DNA of 6,322 nt from Alphaproteobacteria bacterium (GCA_005888525.1 VBAB01000117.1:1-6322), one strand, 5' to 3'; counted from the stretch's first letter, positions 1-6,197 are shown. Notes: generated by a model not told the origin, from the letters alone. Numbers and translations are program-made.

Positions 1-892
1 AGGCGGGCGGGGCGAAGTAGGCCTCGATGCGGCGGATCTCTGCCTCAGGAAGCTTCAGGGCGCCCTCGCGGATGCGCTGCCACTCCTCCTCCACCTGGGC
101 GGAGAAGGCGGCCGCGCCGATCTCGTGCACGAGGATCTTGATGCGGGCCTTGTACTTGTTGTCGCGTCTACCCTGCAGGTTGTAGACGCGCAGGATGGCT
201 TCCAGGTAGCTGAGCAGGTCGGCTTCCGGGAGATTGTCGCGGATCAGCTTGGCGATGATGGGCGTACGGCCCTGGCCGCCGCCGACGTAGACTGCGAAGC
301 CGAGGCGGCCATCGGCGAGGCGCTTCAATTGCAGGCCGATGTCGTGCACCTGGATGGCGGCGCGATCGTGCTCAGCCGCGGTGACGGCAACCTTGAACTT
401 GCGCGGCAGGAAGCTGAACTCGGGGTGCAGCGACGACCACTGGCGGATGATCTCGGCGTAGGGGCGCGGATCGGCGACCTCGTCGGCAGCGGCGCCGGCG
501 AAGTGGTCGGCGGTGACGTTGCGGATGCAGTTGCCGGAGGTCTGGATGGCGTGCATCTCGACGCTGGCGAGCTCGTCGAGGATGTCGGGGATGTCGGAGA
601 GCTTGGGCCAGTTGAACTGCAGGTTCTGACGCGTGGTGAAATGGCCGGTGCCGCGGTCGTAGGTGCGCGCGATGTGGGCGAGCTTGCGCATCTGGCGCGA
701 GGACAGCGTGCCGTAGGGGATGGCGATGCGCAGCATGTAGGCGTGCAGCTGCAAATAGACGCCGTTCATGAGGCGCAGTGGCTTGAACTCGTCCTCGGTC
801 AGCTCGCCCGACTGGCGCCGACCCACCTGGTCGCGGAACTGCGCAACGCGCTGGCGCACGAACTCCGCGTCGAACTCGTCGTAGCGGTACAT
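1..892 (-). CDS. cysI: Nitrite/sulfite reductase (siroheme, CysI-like), N-terminal 297 residues; 3' end outside window
   Basis: This is the hemoprotein subunit that carries out six-electron reduction of sulfite to sulfide (or nitrite to ammonia) in the cytoplasm, using siroheme and a [4Fe-4S] cluster. I translated it by hand from the ATG at 892. It begins MYRYDEFDAEF and stays open to the left edge. Family features: MLRIAIP (R55), TTRQNLQFNW (R88), SGNCIRNV (R124) and LPRKFK (K165, K167). These match the siroheme and anion-binding positions of E. coli CysI (R83, R117, R153, K215, K217) in order and with similar spacing. Complete family members are about 550 residues, so nearly half is missing, including the cluster-binding cysteines. 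The start lies 4 nt after the DUF2849 stop, with no clear Shine-Dalgarno, which suggests translational coupling. Whether sulfite or nitrite is the main substrate cannot be told from this half; the neighbouring cysG fits either. The family call is firm; the symbol is less so. Confidence 0.93.
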   Translation of the reverse strand, partial: MYRYDEFDAEFVRQRVAQFRDQVGRRQSGELTEDEFKPLRLMNGVYLQLHAYMLRIAIPYGTLSSRQMRKLAHIARTYDRGTGHFTTRQNLQFNWPKLSDIPDILDELASVEMHAIQTSGNCIRNVTADHFAGAAADEVADPRPYAEIIRQWSSLHPEFSFLPRKFKVAVTAAEHDRAAIQVHDIGLQLKRLADGRLGFAVYVGGGQGRTPIIAKLIRDNLPEADLLSYLEAILRVYNLQGRRDNKYKARIKILVHEIGAAAFSAQVEEEWQRIREGALKLPEAEIRRIEAYFAPPA

Positions 893-896
893 GGGA

Positions 897-1355
897 TCAG
901 GCGGCCTGGGCGTGGGTGGAGTCTGCGGCGCGTCCTTCGACAAGCTCAGGACGAGGTTGAGTTCGTGTCTCGGGGCGGGGCTCAGTGTGCGGGCCGCGAT
1001 TGCCAACATCGTGGTGAGCTTGTCGAACCACGGCCCCGGTCGCGACCCCGGGCTCCACGTAGCCGGGCACGTCGTCGAGGATGGTGGGGCCGGAGACGCG
1101 CACGCGCTCGCGATAGCGGATGGGGATGAGGCTGCCACCGGCTTCGCGCACCTCCATGAGATAGGGCTCGACCACGAGGTTGTGCGCCGCGTCGTGGGCG
1201 CCACGATCCTGCAACTGCCTGACCTCATCTGGGGAACGCGCGGCCAGTGCTTCGGCGATGTTCTCACTCCAGGCGCCCTCGAAATCGAGGAAAACGACGA
1301 TGCCGTCGCCGAGGCGGTTGGCGGTCAGCACGGAGATTTCAGCGGTCTTGCTCAT
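897..1355 (-). CDS. DUF2849 domain protein with a repeat-derived C-terminal extension
   Basis: This small protein of unknown function (152 residues) has an N-terminal part that matches the DUF2849 family (residues 1 to about 104, MSKTAEISVLTANRL... to TILDDVPGYVEPG). The family usually lies between cysG and the sulfite/nitrite reductase in alphaproteobacteria, so a role in siroheme or sulfur/nitrogen reduction is inferred from context only. The start ATG overlaps the cysG stop as ATGA, with AGAGG 7 nt upstream. Members are normally about 100 residues. Here residues 105-152 are extra, rich in R, P and E, and encoded by two REP-like palindromes: VVRQAHHDV (109-117) comes from one, RPELVEG (135-141) from the other. 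The extension keeps the frame and stops 4 nt before the reductase start. There are no membrane segments or signal peptide. The extension is probably disordered and dispensable (inference). Confidence 0.87.
   Translation of the reverse strand: MSKTAEISVLTANRLGDGIVVFLDFEGAWSENIAEALAARSPDEVRQLQDRGAHDAAHNLVVEPYLMEVREAGGSLIPIRYRERVRVSGPTILDDVPGYVEPGVATGAVVRQAHHDVGNRGPHTEPRPETRTQPRPELVEGRAADSTHAQAA
932..952 (+). repeat. REP-like palindromic repeat, unit 1
   Basis: The arms GTCCT (932-936) and AGGAC (948-952) flank an 11-nt loop. The 13-nt core TTCGACAAGCTCA (936-948) is the hallmark of a repeat scattered through many proteobacterial genomes, often seen as FDKLRT, PELVEG or VRQAHH in translated ORFs. 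Read on the minus strand it supplies PELVEG to the DUF2849 protein. It pairs with an inverted copy about 60 bp away. Confidence 0.8.
1010..1032 (-). repeat. REP-like palindromic repeat, unit 2 (inverted relative to unit 1)
   Basis: The arms CGTGGT (1010-1015) and ACCACG (1027-1032) flank an 11-nt loop. The core TGAGCTTGTCGAA (1015-1027) is the exact reverse complement of the unit 1 core. The arm sequences differ from unit 1 but still pair perfectly, as expected if the hairpin itself is maintained. On the minus strand it encodes VVRQAHH of the DUF2849 protein. Confidence 0.8.
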
Positions 1356-2821
1356 AGGGCGGCCTCTGCATTAGCGACGGTGTCGTCGAGGGCAGGCACG
1401 TTGGCGGCGGGCTGCCGGCGGCGATAGACGGTCACGGTCTCGGGTCGACAAAGCCCGGCCTCATCCCAGTCGAGGCCGACGAAGATGACGGCGGGAGAGC
1501 CGACGGCAAGTGTGGCGACACAGTCGGTGAGGTCGCAGAGCGTGGTGGCGAAGGCCCGCTCGGACTCCAGCGTGCCGTTCTCGACGATGACGACGGGCGT
1601 GGCCGGATCGGCGCCGGCGGCAAGCAGGTTCTTGCGCAGCAGCGGCGCATTGCCGACACCCATGTAGACCGCGAACGCCGAGCGCGCCGAGGCCAGTGCC
1701 TGCCAGTCGAGATCGGGTTCGCCCTCGGCGGTGGCGGCGGTGACGACTGAGAACTGGCGTACGCGCTCGCGCAGCGTCACCGGCAGGCCGACGCGCGCCG
1801 CACAGGCATGGGCAGCCGTCACGCCCGGCACCACCTCGACGCCGATGCCGGCAGCCTGGAGTGCCGCCATCTCCTCGGCGGCGCGGCCGAAGATGAAGGG
1901 GTCGCCGCCCTTGAGGCGGGCCACGACCTTGCCGGCTTCGGCCTCGCGCACCAGGATGCGGTTGATTTCGGCTTGCGACGTGGTGGGGCCGCCCGGCGTC
2001 TTGCCGACGAAGATGCGCTCGGCATCGCGGCGCGCGTATTCGAGCACCTTCGGGTTCACCAGGCGGTCGACTACCAGCACGTCGGCCTCCTGCAGGCGTT
2101 GCACCGCCTTGAGCGTGAGGAGGTCGGGGTCGCCGGGGCCGCAACCGATGAGCGCAACGCGACCGGTCATGCGCGGTGCGGCCAGCCGATCCTCGCCATG
2201 GAGCTCGGCGGCGAGGATGCGGCCAGCCTCGTCCTCCGCGCCACGGAGAATGGCGCGGCGGAAGGGACCTTGCAGCAGCCGCTCCCACAGGCGGCGGCGC
2301 GTGCGGGCATCGGGGACGGCCTTGGCGATCGTCTCGCGCAGAGCCTGCGCGCGTTTGGCAAGTGTGCCGAAGTTGGCAGGGAGCAGTGTCTCCAGCAGCG
2401 TCTTGATCTCGCGCGCCAGGACCGGCGCTGCGCCCTCGGTGGCGATGGCAACGGTGACGGGATCGCGGTCGACGATGGCCGGCATGATGAAGGTGGAGAG
2501 CCCGGGCGCATCGACGACGTTGACGGGAACGCTGCGGGCCCTGGCCGCGCGCGAGACGGCGGCATCGAGAAGCCGGTCACCCGTCGCGGCATAGACGAGG
2601 CGCTGGCCGTCCAGGTCGCGGGCGAGGAACGCGCGGCGGATGACCCAAATTGCGCTTTGGTCGCCGAGCTCGCGCAGCTCGTCCGTCACGGCCTCGGCAA
2701 CGACGGTGATATGCGCGCTCGTCTTGCGCAGCAGCCGCACCTTCTGCGTGGCCTGCTCACCGCCGCCGACAACAAGCACGTGCGCCTTGGCGAGGTCGGC
2801 AAAGAGAGGGAAATAGCGCAT
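1352..2821 (-). CDS. cysG: Siroheme synthase CysG (precorrin-2 dehydrogenase/ferrochelatase + uroporphyrinogen-III C-methyltransferase)
   Basis: This bifunctional enzyme converts uroporphyrinogen III to siroheme: SAM-dependent C2/C7 methylation, NAD+-dependent oxidation of precorrin-2, then iron insertion. I take the start at 2821 (489 aa, MRYFPLFADL). It aligns without gaps to E. coli CysG (MDHLPLFCQL), so the key residues take the same numbers. The N-terminal dehydrogenase/chelatase half (about 1-150) has the nucleotide loop VVGGG (G19-G21) and catalytic Asp104 in NVVDAP. A linker/dimerisation segment follows (about 150-215). The methyltransferase half (about 218-465) has LIGCGPGDPDLLTLKA, VVDRLV (D252), VGK (K274), RLKGGDPFIFGR, VVPGVTAA and YMG (M387), corresponding to E. 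coli D248, K270 and M382. Position 128, the phosphoserine site reported for the Salmonella enzyme, is Thr here. An in-frame ATG at 2851 would add 10 unaligned residues. The gene is first in the operon and its stop overlaps the next start (ATGA). Confidence 0.95.
   Translation of the reverse strand: MRYFPLFADLAKAHVLVVGGGEQATQKVRLLRKTSAHITVVAEAVTDELRELGDQSAIWVIRRAFLARDLDGQRLVYAATGDRLLDAAVSRAARARSVPVNVVDAPGLSTFIMPAIVDRDPVTVAIATEGAAPVLAREIKTLLETLLPANFGTLAKRAQALRETIAKAVPDARTRRRLWERLLQGPFRRAILRGAEDEAGRILAAELHGEDRLAAPRMTGRVALIGCGPGDPDLLTLKAVQRLQEADVLVVDRLVNPKVLEYARRDAERIFVGKTPGGPTTSQAEINRILVREAEAGKVVARLKGGDPFIFGRAAEEMAALQAAGIGVEVVPGVTAAHACAARVGLPVTLRERVRQFSVVTAATAEGEPDLDWQALASARSAFAVYMGVGNAPLLRKNLLAAGADPATPVVIVENGTLESERAFATTLCDLTDCVATLAVGSPAVIFVGLDWDEAGLCRPETVTVYRRRQPAANVPALDDTVANAEAAL
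1363..1367 (-). promoter_or_regulatory. Shine-Dalgarno for the DUF2849 gene
   Basis: AGAGG on the minus strand, 7 nt before the ATG at 1355, lies inside the last codons of cysG. It supports both the start choice and coupled translation across the ATGA overlap. Confidence 0.55.
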
Positions 2822-2828
2822 CGTTGCG

Positions 2829-2870
2829 TCAGGCTCCCGCCAGAGTGACATTGGCCGTCATGAAGCTCAT
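2829..2870 (-). other. Possible 13-codon leader ORF upstream of cysG
   Basis: The minus strand reads ATG (2870) to TGA (2829) and encodes MSFMTANVTLAGA. The stop is 7 nt before the chosen cysG start, and the cysG Shine-Dalgarno lies inside this ORF, so coupled translation is geometrically possible. There is no strong Shine-Dalgarno of its own and no run of Cys or Met codons as in a classical attenuator. A chance ORF is at least as likely. Confidence 0.2.
2834..2838 (-). promoter_or_regulatory. Probable Shine-Dalgarno for cysG
   Basis: GGGAG on the minus strand is the only good anti-16S match before the ATG at 2821. Its 12-nt spacing is longer than ideal. It lies downstream of the alternative ATG at 2851, so it favours the 2821 start. 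Confidence 0.45.
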
Positions 2871-2979
2871 TGCCGTCTTGCTCTTGCGCCAAAGAAGCGG
2901 CCCGCGGCGGCCCTGAGCGGCAGGGCGGGGAGGGGGCCGGCCAGGACAGCGCACGGGCGCTCCCCTTAGATAGAATTTT

Positions 2980-2996
2980 TTGCTACGAAAAAGCAA
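2980..2996 (-). promoter_or_regulatory. Dyad TTGCT-N7-AGCAA, possible LysR-type operator/promoter area of the cys operon
   Basis: A perfect 5-bp dyad (TTGCT 2980-2984, AGCAA 2992-2996) sits in an AT-rich patch about 160 bp upstream of cysG. It has the T-N11-A symmetry of LysR-type regulator boxes, the class that includes CysB and other sulfur/nitrogen regulators. On the minus strand TTGCTT and TATCTA, 18 nt apart, are a weak -35/-10 pair overlapping it. The regulator identity is inference, and a dyad this short can arise by chance. Confidence 0.3.
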
Positions 2997-3258
2997 TACG
3001 AGGCGGGAAATAAGCAAGATGTAGACTGTTTCTCTGAAGATGTCGGAAATTACGTGCTGTTTCACACGCCCTGTCGGCATGGATAATCGCGCGCCGCGCC
3101 GGGGCTGGAATGGCGTTCCATCCGAGAGGAGGTGCAAGGGAGCGATGGGGTACGCGAGAGGGACAAAGACAACTGCAATTGGTGCTGAGGGCGGAATAGC
3201 CGGGTGCGCCAGGCACGCGACCAATCCCCGACATCCGGCCCGGGGCAACAGTCCGAAC

Positions 3259-3326
3259 GCCGGAGGCCGCGGAGCGCGACCTTGCGCGTCTTCGGGCCGC
3301 GGATATTCGCTCTCGCGCACTCCGGC
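3259..3326. repeat. GC-rich nested palindromic element, possibly an interspersed repeat
   Basis: The outer arms GCCGGAG (3259-3265) and CTCCGGC (3320-3326) pair perfectly. Inside them GGCCGCGGA occurs twice as a direct repeat (3265-3273 and 3295-3303), and its CCGCGG core can also pair with itself. The centre has CGCG-N6-CGCG. The right end (ATTCGCTCTCGCGCACTCC, then GGCATGACG) resembles the ends of intergenic repeats in related genomes, which is recollection and not proof. It could instead be chance structure in very GC-rich DNA. Confidence 0.4.
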
Positions 3327-3436
3327 ATGACGCGCGTGCAACCCCATCCTCCTGCCGCGTTGCCGCCCCATTGCGCCAGCAACCTTCCTGCGAAGAAAAC
3401 CGTTAATGTGTTGGCCGCGTCGGGCCGGCGCGTGCT

Positions 3437-3440
3437 AGGG
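3437..3440 (+). promoter_or_regulatory. Weak Shine-Dalgarno for the DUF4175 gene
   Basis: AGGG lies 8 nt before the ATG at 3449. The match is short but well spaced, and it supports this start because there is no better-placed in-frame start nearby. Confidence 0.4.
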
Positions 3441-3448
3441 TAGCGTCG

Positions 3449-6049
3449 ATGGCAGCACAGCAAAGACCTCCATCAGGCGCGCAGACGCCGGCCACGGCCA
3501 TCGAGCGCGTCTTCGAGCGCAAAGTGCGCCTGAGCAAATGGGCGCTGCTGTTCGAGCAGCTTTGGCCGCGCGCGTGGCTGGTTCTCGGGCTGGTTGGGCT
3601 GTTCATCGGCGCTTCCCTGGCCGGACTGTGGCCCAGGTTGCCCGAGCTGCCGCACAAAGTCGTTCTCGCCCTGTTCGCGCTGGCGTTTGCCGTCGCTTTG
3701 CTGGCGTTGATCCGCGTGCGCTGGCCGTCGCGCGGAGAGGCCATCAGCCGCGTCGAGGCGGTGTCCGGCATCAAGCATCGCCCCGCTTCCTCCTATGAGG
3801 ACACGCTGACGCTGGGCGCCGGCGACGCCCGCACTGCCGCGCTGTGGCGCGTGCACCGCCAGCGCCTTGCCGCCCTCCTGCAGAAGCTGCGCGTCGGGCG
3901 ACCCTCCCCGCGGACGGATCGCTACGATCCTTTCGCGCTGCGGGCGCTGCTGCTGCTCAGCGTCTTCGTGCTGCTGGTCGCGGTCGGAGACAGCGCCTCC
4001 GATCGGCTGCGCTCGGCGTTTCGCTTCAGCGCGCTCTCCAAGGGAGCGGAAGCGCGCATCGACGCCTGGGTGACCCCGCCGGCCTATACGGCCAAGCCGC
4101 CCATCATGCTGGCCGACGGCGGCTTCAGTGGCCTGCGGCAACAGGAAAAGCCTACCGGCCCGCTCGAAATCCCCGACCGCAGCGTGCTGGTCGTGCGTGC
4201 GGCCGGCGCGGCACTGGGTGCGCTTGCGATGGAGTCTCCTGGCAGCGACGGCGTGCCGCAGCACATCGAGGCGCCGGCGCCGGCCAGCGCCACGGATGTC
4301 GCCGAGCTCAAGCTCGAGGTGCGGAAATCGGGAACCGTATCGGTCTACGGCGGCGGCACGCTGCTGCTGAGCTGGCCGTTCCTGGTTACACCCGACCACC
4401 CGCCCAAGATCGCCTTGACCAAAGAGCCCGAGCGCACGCCGCGCGGCGCACTGAAGCTCTCCTTCAAGGTCGAGGACGATTACGGTGTCGTCTCCGCGGA
4501 AGGGCGCATCCGCCGCATTCGCCCCAAGGAGGACAAGTCCACGACAGCCTGGGCCCGGGCCGGAGCCAAGAAGGGGGCGCGACCGCCCTACGAGCGGCCG
4601 CCGGCGCTGGCGCTGCGATTGCCGCGCGCCTACCCCAAACAGGCCGAGGGCCAGAGCTTCCATGAGATCGGCGACCATCTCTGGGCGGGCATGAAGGTGG
4701 AGCTGACGCTGGTGGCCAAGGACCTGGCTGGCCAGTCCGGGCGCAGCGAGCCGGTCGAGATCGTCCTGCCCGAGCGGCGCTTCACCAAGCCGCTGGCACG
4801 CGCCGTCGTCGAGCAGCGCCGCCGGCTCGTCGAGGACCCGCGCGACCGCTTGGCTGTGGCCCGCGCGCTCGATGCGCTGACGCTGGAGCCCGAGGGGTTC
4901 ATCGAGGACCTGCAGGTCTTCCTGGGTCTGCGGTCCGCCTACTGGCGCCTGCAGCGCGAAGCGACGCGAAGCGCACGCAACAGCGTGTCGGCGCAGCTGT
5001 GGAACATCGCGCTGCGCATCGAGGACGGCAATCTCACCGATGCGGAGCGGGCTTTGCGCGCCGCCCAGGAACGGCTGTCGAAGGCGCTGGAACAGGGCGC
5101 GTCGGACGAGGAAATCCAAAAATTGATGCAGGAGCTCAGGCAGGCGCTGGCCCAGTTCCTGGAGCAATTGTCCAAGCAGGCGCAGAATCAGCCGCCCATG
5201 CAGGGCATGGACCGCAACAGCCAGTTCATGACGCCGCAAGACATCGAGCAGATGCTGCGCAATTTGGAGAACATGGCGCGCTCGGGCAACCGCGACATGG
5301 CCCAGCAGATGCTGAGCCAGCTGCGCGATCTGCTCGACCGGCTGCAGTCCGGCCGCATGGCTGATCAGGGCCAGAACCAACGCTTCGGGCAGATGATGGA
5401 CGAGTTCGGCAACCTGCTGAACCGCCAACAGCGCCTGCTCGACGATACCTTTGGGCAGCAGCGCCGCCAGAGCGAGCGCGGCCAGCGCGGGCAGGGGCAG
5501 CGCGGTCAGCAGGGTCAACGCGGCCAGCAGGGTCAGCAAGGTCAAGGGCAGCAGGGCGACGGCCAGGGCGATGGCGATCAGCAGGGTGCACTGGGCGACC
5601 GGCAGCGGGAGCTACGCGATATGCTCGGCCGGCTGCAAAGGGGTTTGCGCGAGTTCGGTCTCAATGCGCCGGGCCAGTTCGGTAGTGCCGGCGAGGCCAT
5701 GGAGCGCGCCGAGCGGGCGCTGCGCGAGGGCGACCTCGAGGGTGCGAGCCAGGAGGAGGCGCGTGCGCTCGAGCAGCTGCGGCAGGGCGCGCGCGAAATG
5801 GCTCAGCAGATGCTTCGGCAGATGCCGTCGCGCTACGGCCTCAACGACTCGCAGGGCGAGCTCGATCCGATGGGGCGGCCGCCGCAGCGCACCGACGGCC
5901 CCGATCCGGGCGTCGGCGTCAAGGTCCCCGACCAGATCGACATCCAGCGGGCGCGCGAGATCCTGGAGGAGCTGCGCCGCCGCCTCGGTGAGCCGACCCG
6001 GCAGCCGCTGGAACTCGAGTACCTCGAGCGCCTGCTCAAGCGCTTCTGA
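3449..6049 (+). CDS. TIGR02302/DUF4175 family membrane protein
   Basis: This 866-residue protein matches the alphaproteobacterial TIGR02302 (DUF4175) family in length and layout; its biochemical role is not known. The short N-terminus is followed by two close membrane segments (about 41-61 and 70-92) and a third at about 162-180. A predicted extracytoplasmic region follows, with a beta-rich part (about 200-345) that includes the VTPPAYTAKPP motif and VEDDYGV. The second half is mostly charged amphipathic helix (about 440-670 and 715-795), likely coiled coil. Between the helical parts lies a Gln/Gly-rich tract (670-713). The end VKVPDQIDIQRAREILEELR, then LELEYLERLLKRF, is the most recognisable family signature. 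Few cysteines and no catalytic motif are apparent, so an envelope structural or scaffold role is a guess. In other alphaproteobacteria I recall this gene near lysA and argH; here it stands divergent from the cys operon, apparently alone within the window. Confidence 0.9.
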   Translation: MAAQQRPPSGAQTPATAIERVFERKVRLSKWALLFEQLWPRAWLVLGLVGLFIGASLAGLWPRLPELPHKVVLALFALAFAVALLALIRVRWPSRGEAISRVEAVSGIKHRPASSYEDTLTLGAGDARTAALWRVHRQRLAALLQKLRVGRPSPRTDRYDPFALRALLLLSVFVLLVAVGDSASDRLRSAFRFSALSKGAEARIDAWVTPPAYTAKPPIMLADGGFSGLRQQEKPTGPLEIPDRSVLVVRAAGAALGALAMESPGSDGVPQHIEAPAPASATDVAELKLEVRKSGTVSVYGGGTLLLSWPFLVTPDHPPKIALTKEPERTPRGALKLSFKVEDDYGVVSAEGRIRRIRPKEDKSTTAWARAGAKKGARPPYERPPALALRLPRAYPKQAEGQSFHEIGDHLWAGMKVELTLVAKDLAGQSGRSEPVEIVLPERRFTKPLARAVVEQRRRLVEDPRDRLAVARALDALTLEPEGFIEDLQVFLGLRSAYWRLQREATRSARNSVSAQLWNIALRIEDGNLTDAERALRAAQERLSKALEQGASDEEIQKLMQELRQALAQFLEQLSKQAQNQPPMQGMDRNSQFMTPQDIEQMLRNLENMARSGNRDMAQQMLSQLRDLLDRLQSGRMADQGQNQRFGQMMDEFGNLLNRQQRLLDDTFGQQRRQSERGQRGQGQRGQQGQRGQQGQQGQGQQGDGQGDGDQQGALGDRQRELRDMLGRLQRGLREFGLNAPGQFGSAGEAMERAERALREGDLEGASQEEARALEQLRQGAREMAQQMLRQMPSRYGLNDSQGELDPMGRPPQRTDGPDPGVGVKVPDQIDIQRAREILEELRRRLGEPTRQPLELEYLERLLKRF
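5456..5587 (+). repeat. Gln/Gly-rich imperfect tandem repeat within the DUF4175 gene
   Basis: Residues 670-713 are almost wholly Q, G and R, later Q, G and D, built from imperfect repeats such as GQRGQQGQ. The DNA consists of degenerate CAG, GGT/GGC and CAA blocks (for example GGTCAGCAGGGTCAACG around 5506). Many Gly occur in GQQ/GQR triplets reminiscent of collagen-like repeats, but the period is not strict. The tract separates two helical domains and is probably a flexible linker. Such DNA is prone to length change between strains. Confidence 0.7.
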
Positions 6050-6053
6050 ATTC

Positions 6054-6088
6054 CTACGCGCATACGTAGCCCGATGCGGCAGGCCGCA
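6054..6088 (+). terminator. Two small hairpins after the DUF4175 stop, weak candidate terminator
   Basis: CTACG-N6-CGTAG (6054-6069) and TGCGGC-AG-GCCGCA (6075-6088) begin 4 nt after the stop codon. The second is GC-rich, but only a short CTTT occurs further on, with no U-tract directly after the stem. It is therefore not a classical intrinsic terminator and may only stabilise the 3' end. Confidence 0.35.
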
Positions 6089-6178
6089 AGGTCGAGGCTC
6101 TTTATGCCGATTAATCACTGAGAATTCAGAACCTTACAATCTCGCGCACACTGCAAGGGAGAGGCCGCGGCGCGAGGC

Positions 6179-6197
6179 TTGAGACATGTCGTCTCAA
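6179..6197. promoter_or_regulatory. Perfect 7-bp inverted repeat with 5-nt spacer, possible operator
   Basis: The sequence TTGAGACatgtcGTCTCAA is perfectly symmetric in its arms and lies just upstream of TTGACG (6205-6210), in the presumed control region of the next gene. The compact 19-bp form suits a dimeric repressor or activator. I recognise no specific regulator from it. Confidence 0.35.

Larger units (their letters stand above)
2822..3448. other. Divergent intergenic region between cysG and the DUF4175 gene
   Basis: About 630 bp separate the two divergent start codons. No reading frame here looks like a recognisable protein. The contents are: a GC-rich leader next to cysG (2822-2960), an AT-rich patch (about 2962-3060) that is the best place for the cysG promoter, a short inverted repeat TGGAA-N5-TTCCA (3106-3120), a purine-rich stretch with AGGAGGT (3127-3133), and a GC-rich nested palindromic element (3259-3326). 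The promoter for the plus-strand gene should lie to the right, but I could not identify convincing hexamers. I see no tRNA or other recognisable RNA gene. Confidence 0.6.

Noticed and set aside
932..1032. CRISPR array or intrinsic terminator at the inverted repeats
   Set aside because: There are only two units, inverted and not direct, with no spacer regularity; there is no T-tract, and both lie inside a coding frame.
125..1129. 334-codon plus-strand open frame opposite the reductase and DUF2849 genes
   Set aside because: It is antisense to well-recognised genes; its composition (A, V, G, D, E-rich) is typical of the shadow frame of GC-rich DNA, with no known family features.
2822..2851. Upstream ATG at 2851 as the cysG start (499 residues)
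   Set aside because: The 10 extra residues have no counterpart in CysG proteins; the 2821 start gives gapless alignment of the N-terminus with E. coli CysG, and the only Shine-Dalgarno lies downstream of 2851.
3145..3330. 61-codon plus-strand frame preceded by AGGAGGT (3127-3133)
   Set aside because: The Shine-Dalgarno match is good, but spacing is 11 nt, the product is unrecognisable and its end is made of the palindromic element. Kept only as a remote possibility.
2829..3371. 180-codon minus-strand frame covering most of the divergent intergenic region
   Set aside because: Arg/Pro/Gly-rich low-complexity product with no family resemblance, running through the palindromic element and AT-rich patch; open mainly because GC-rich DNA has few stops.
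3473..5545. 690-codon minus-strand open frame opposite the DUF4175 gene
   Set aside because: Leu/Ala/Arg/Gln-rich complement of a recognised coding sequence, including the mirror of the Gln/Gly tract; no domain recognisable.
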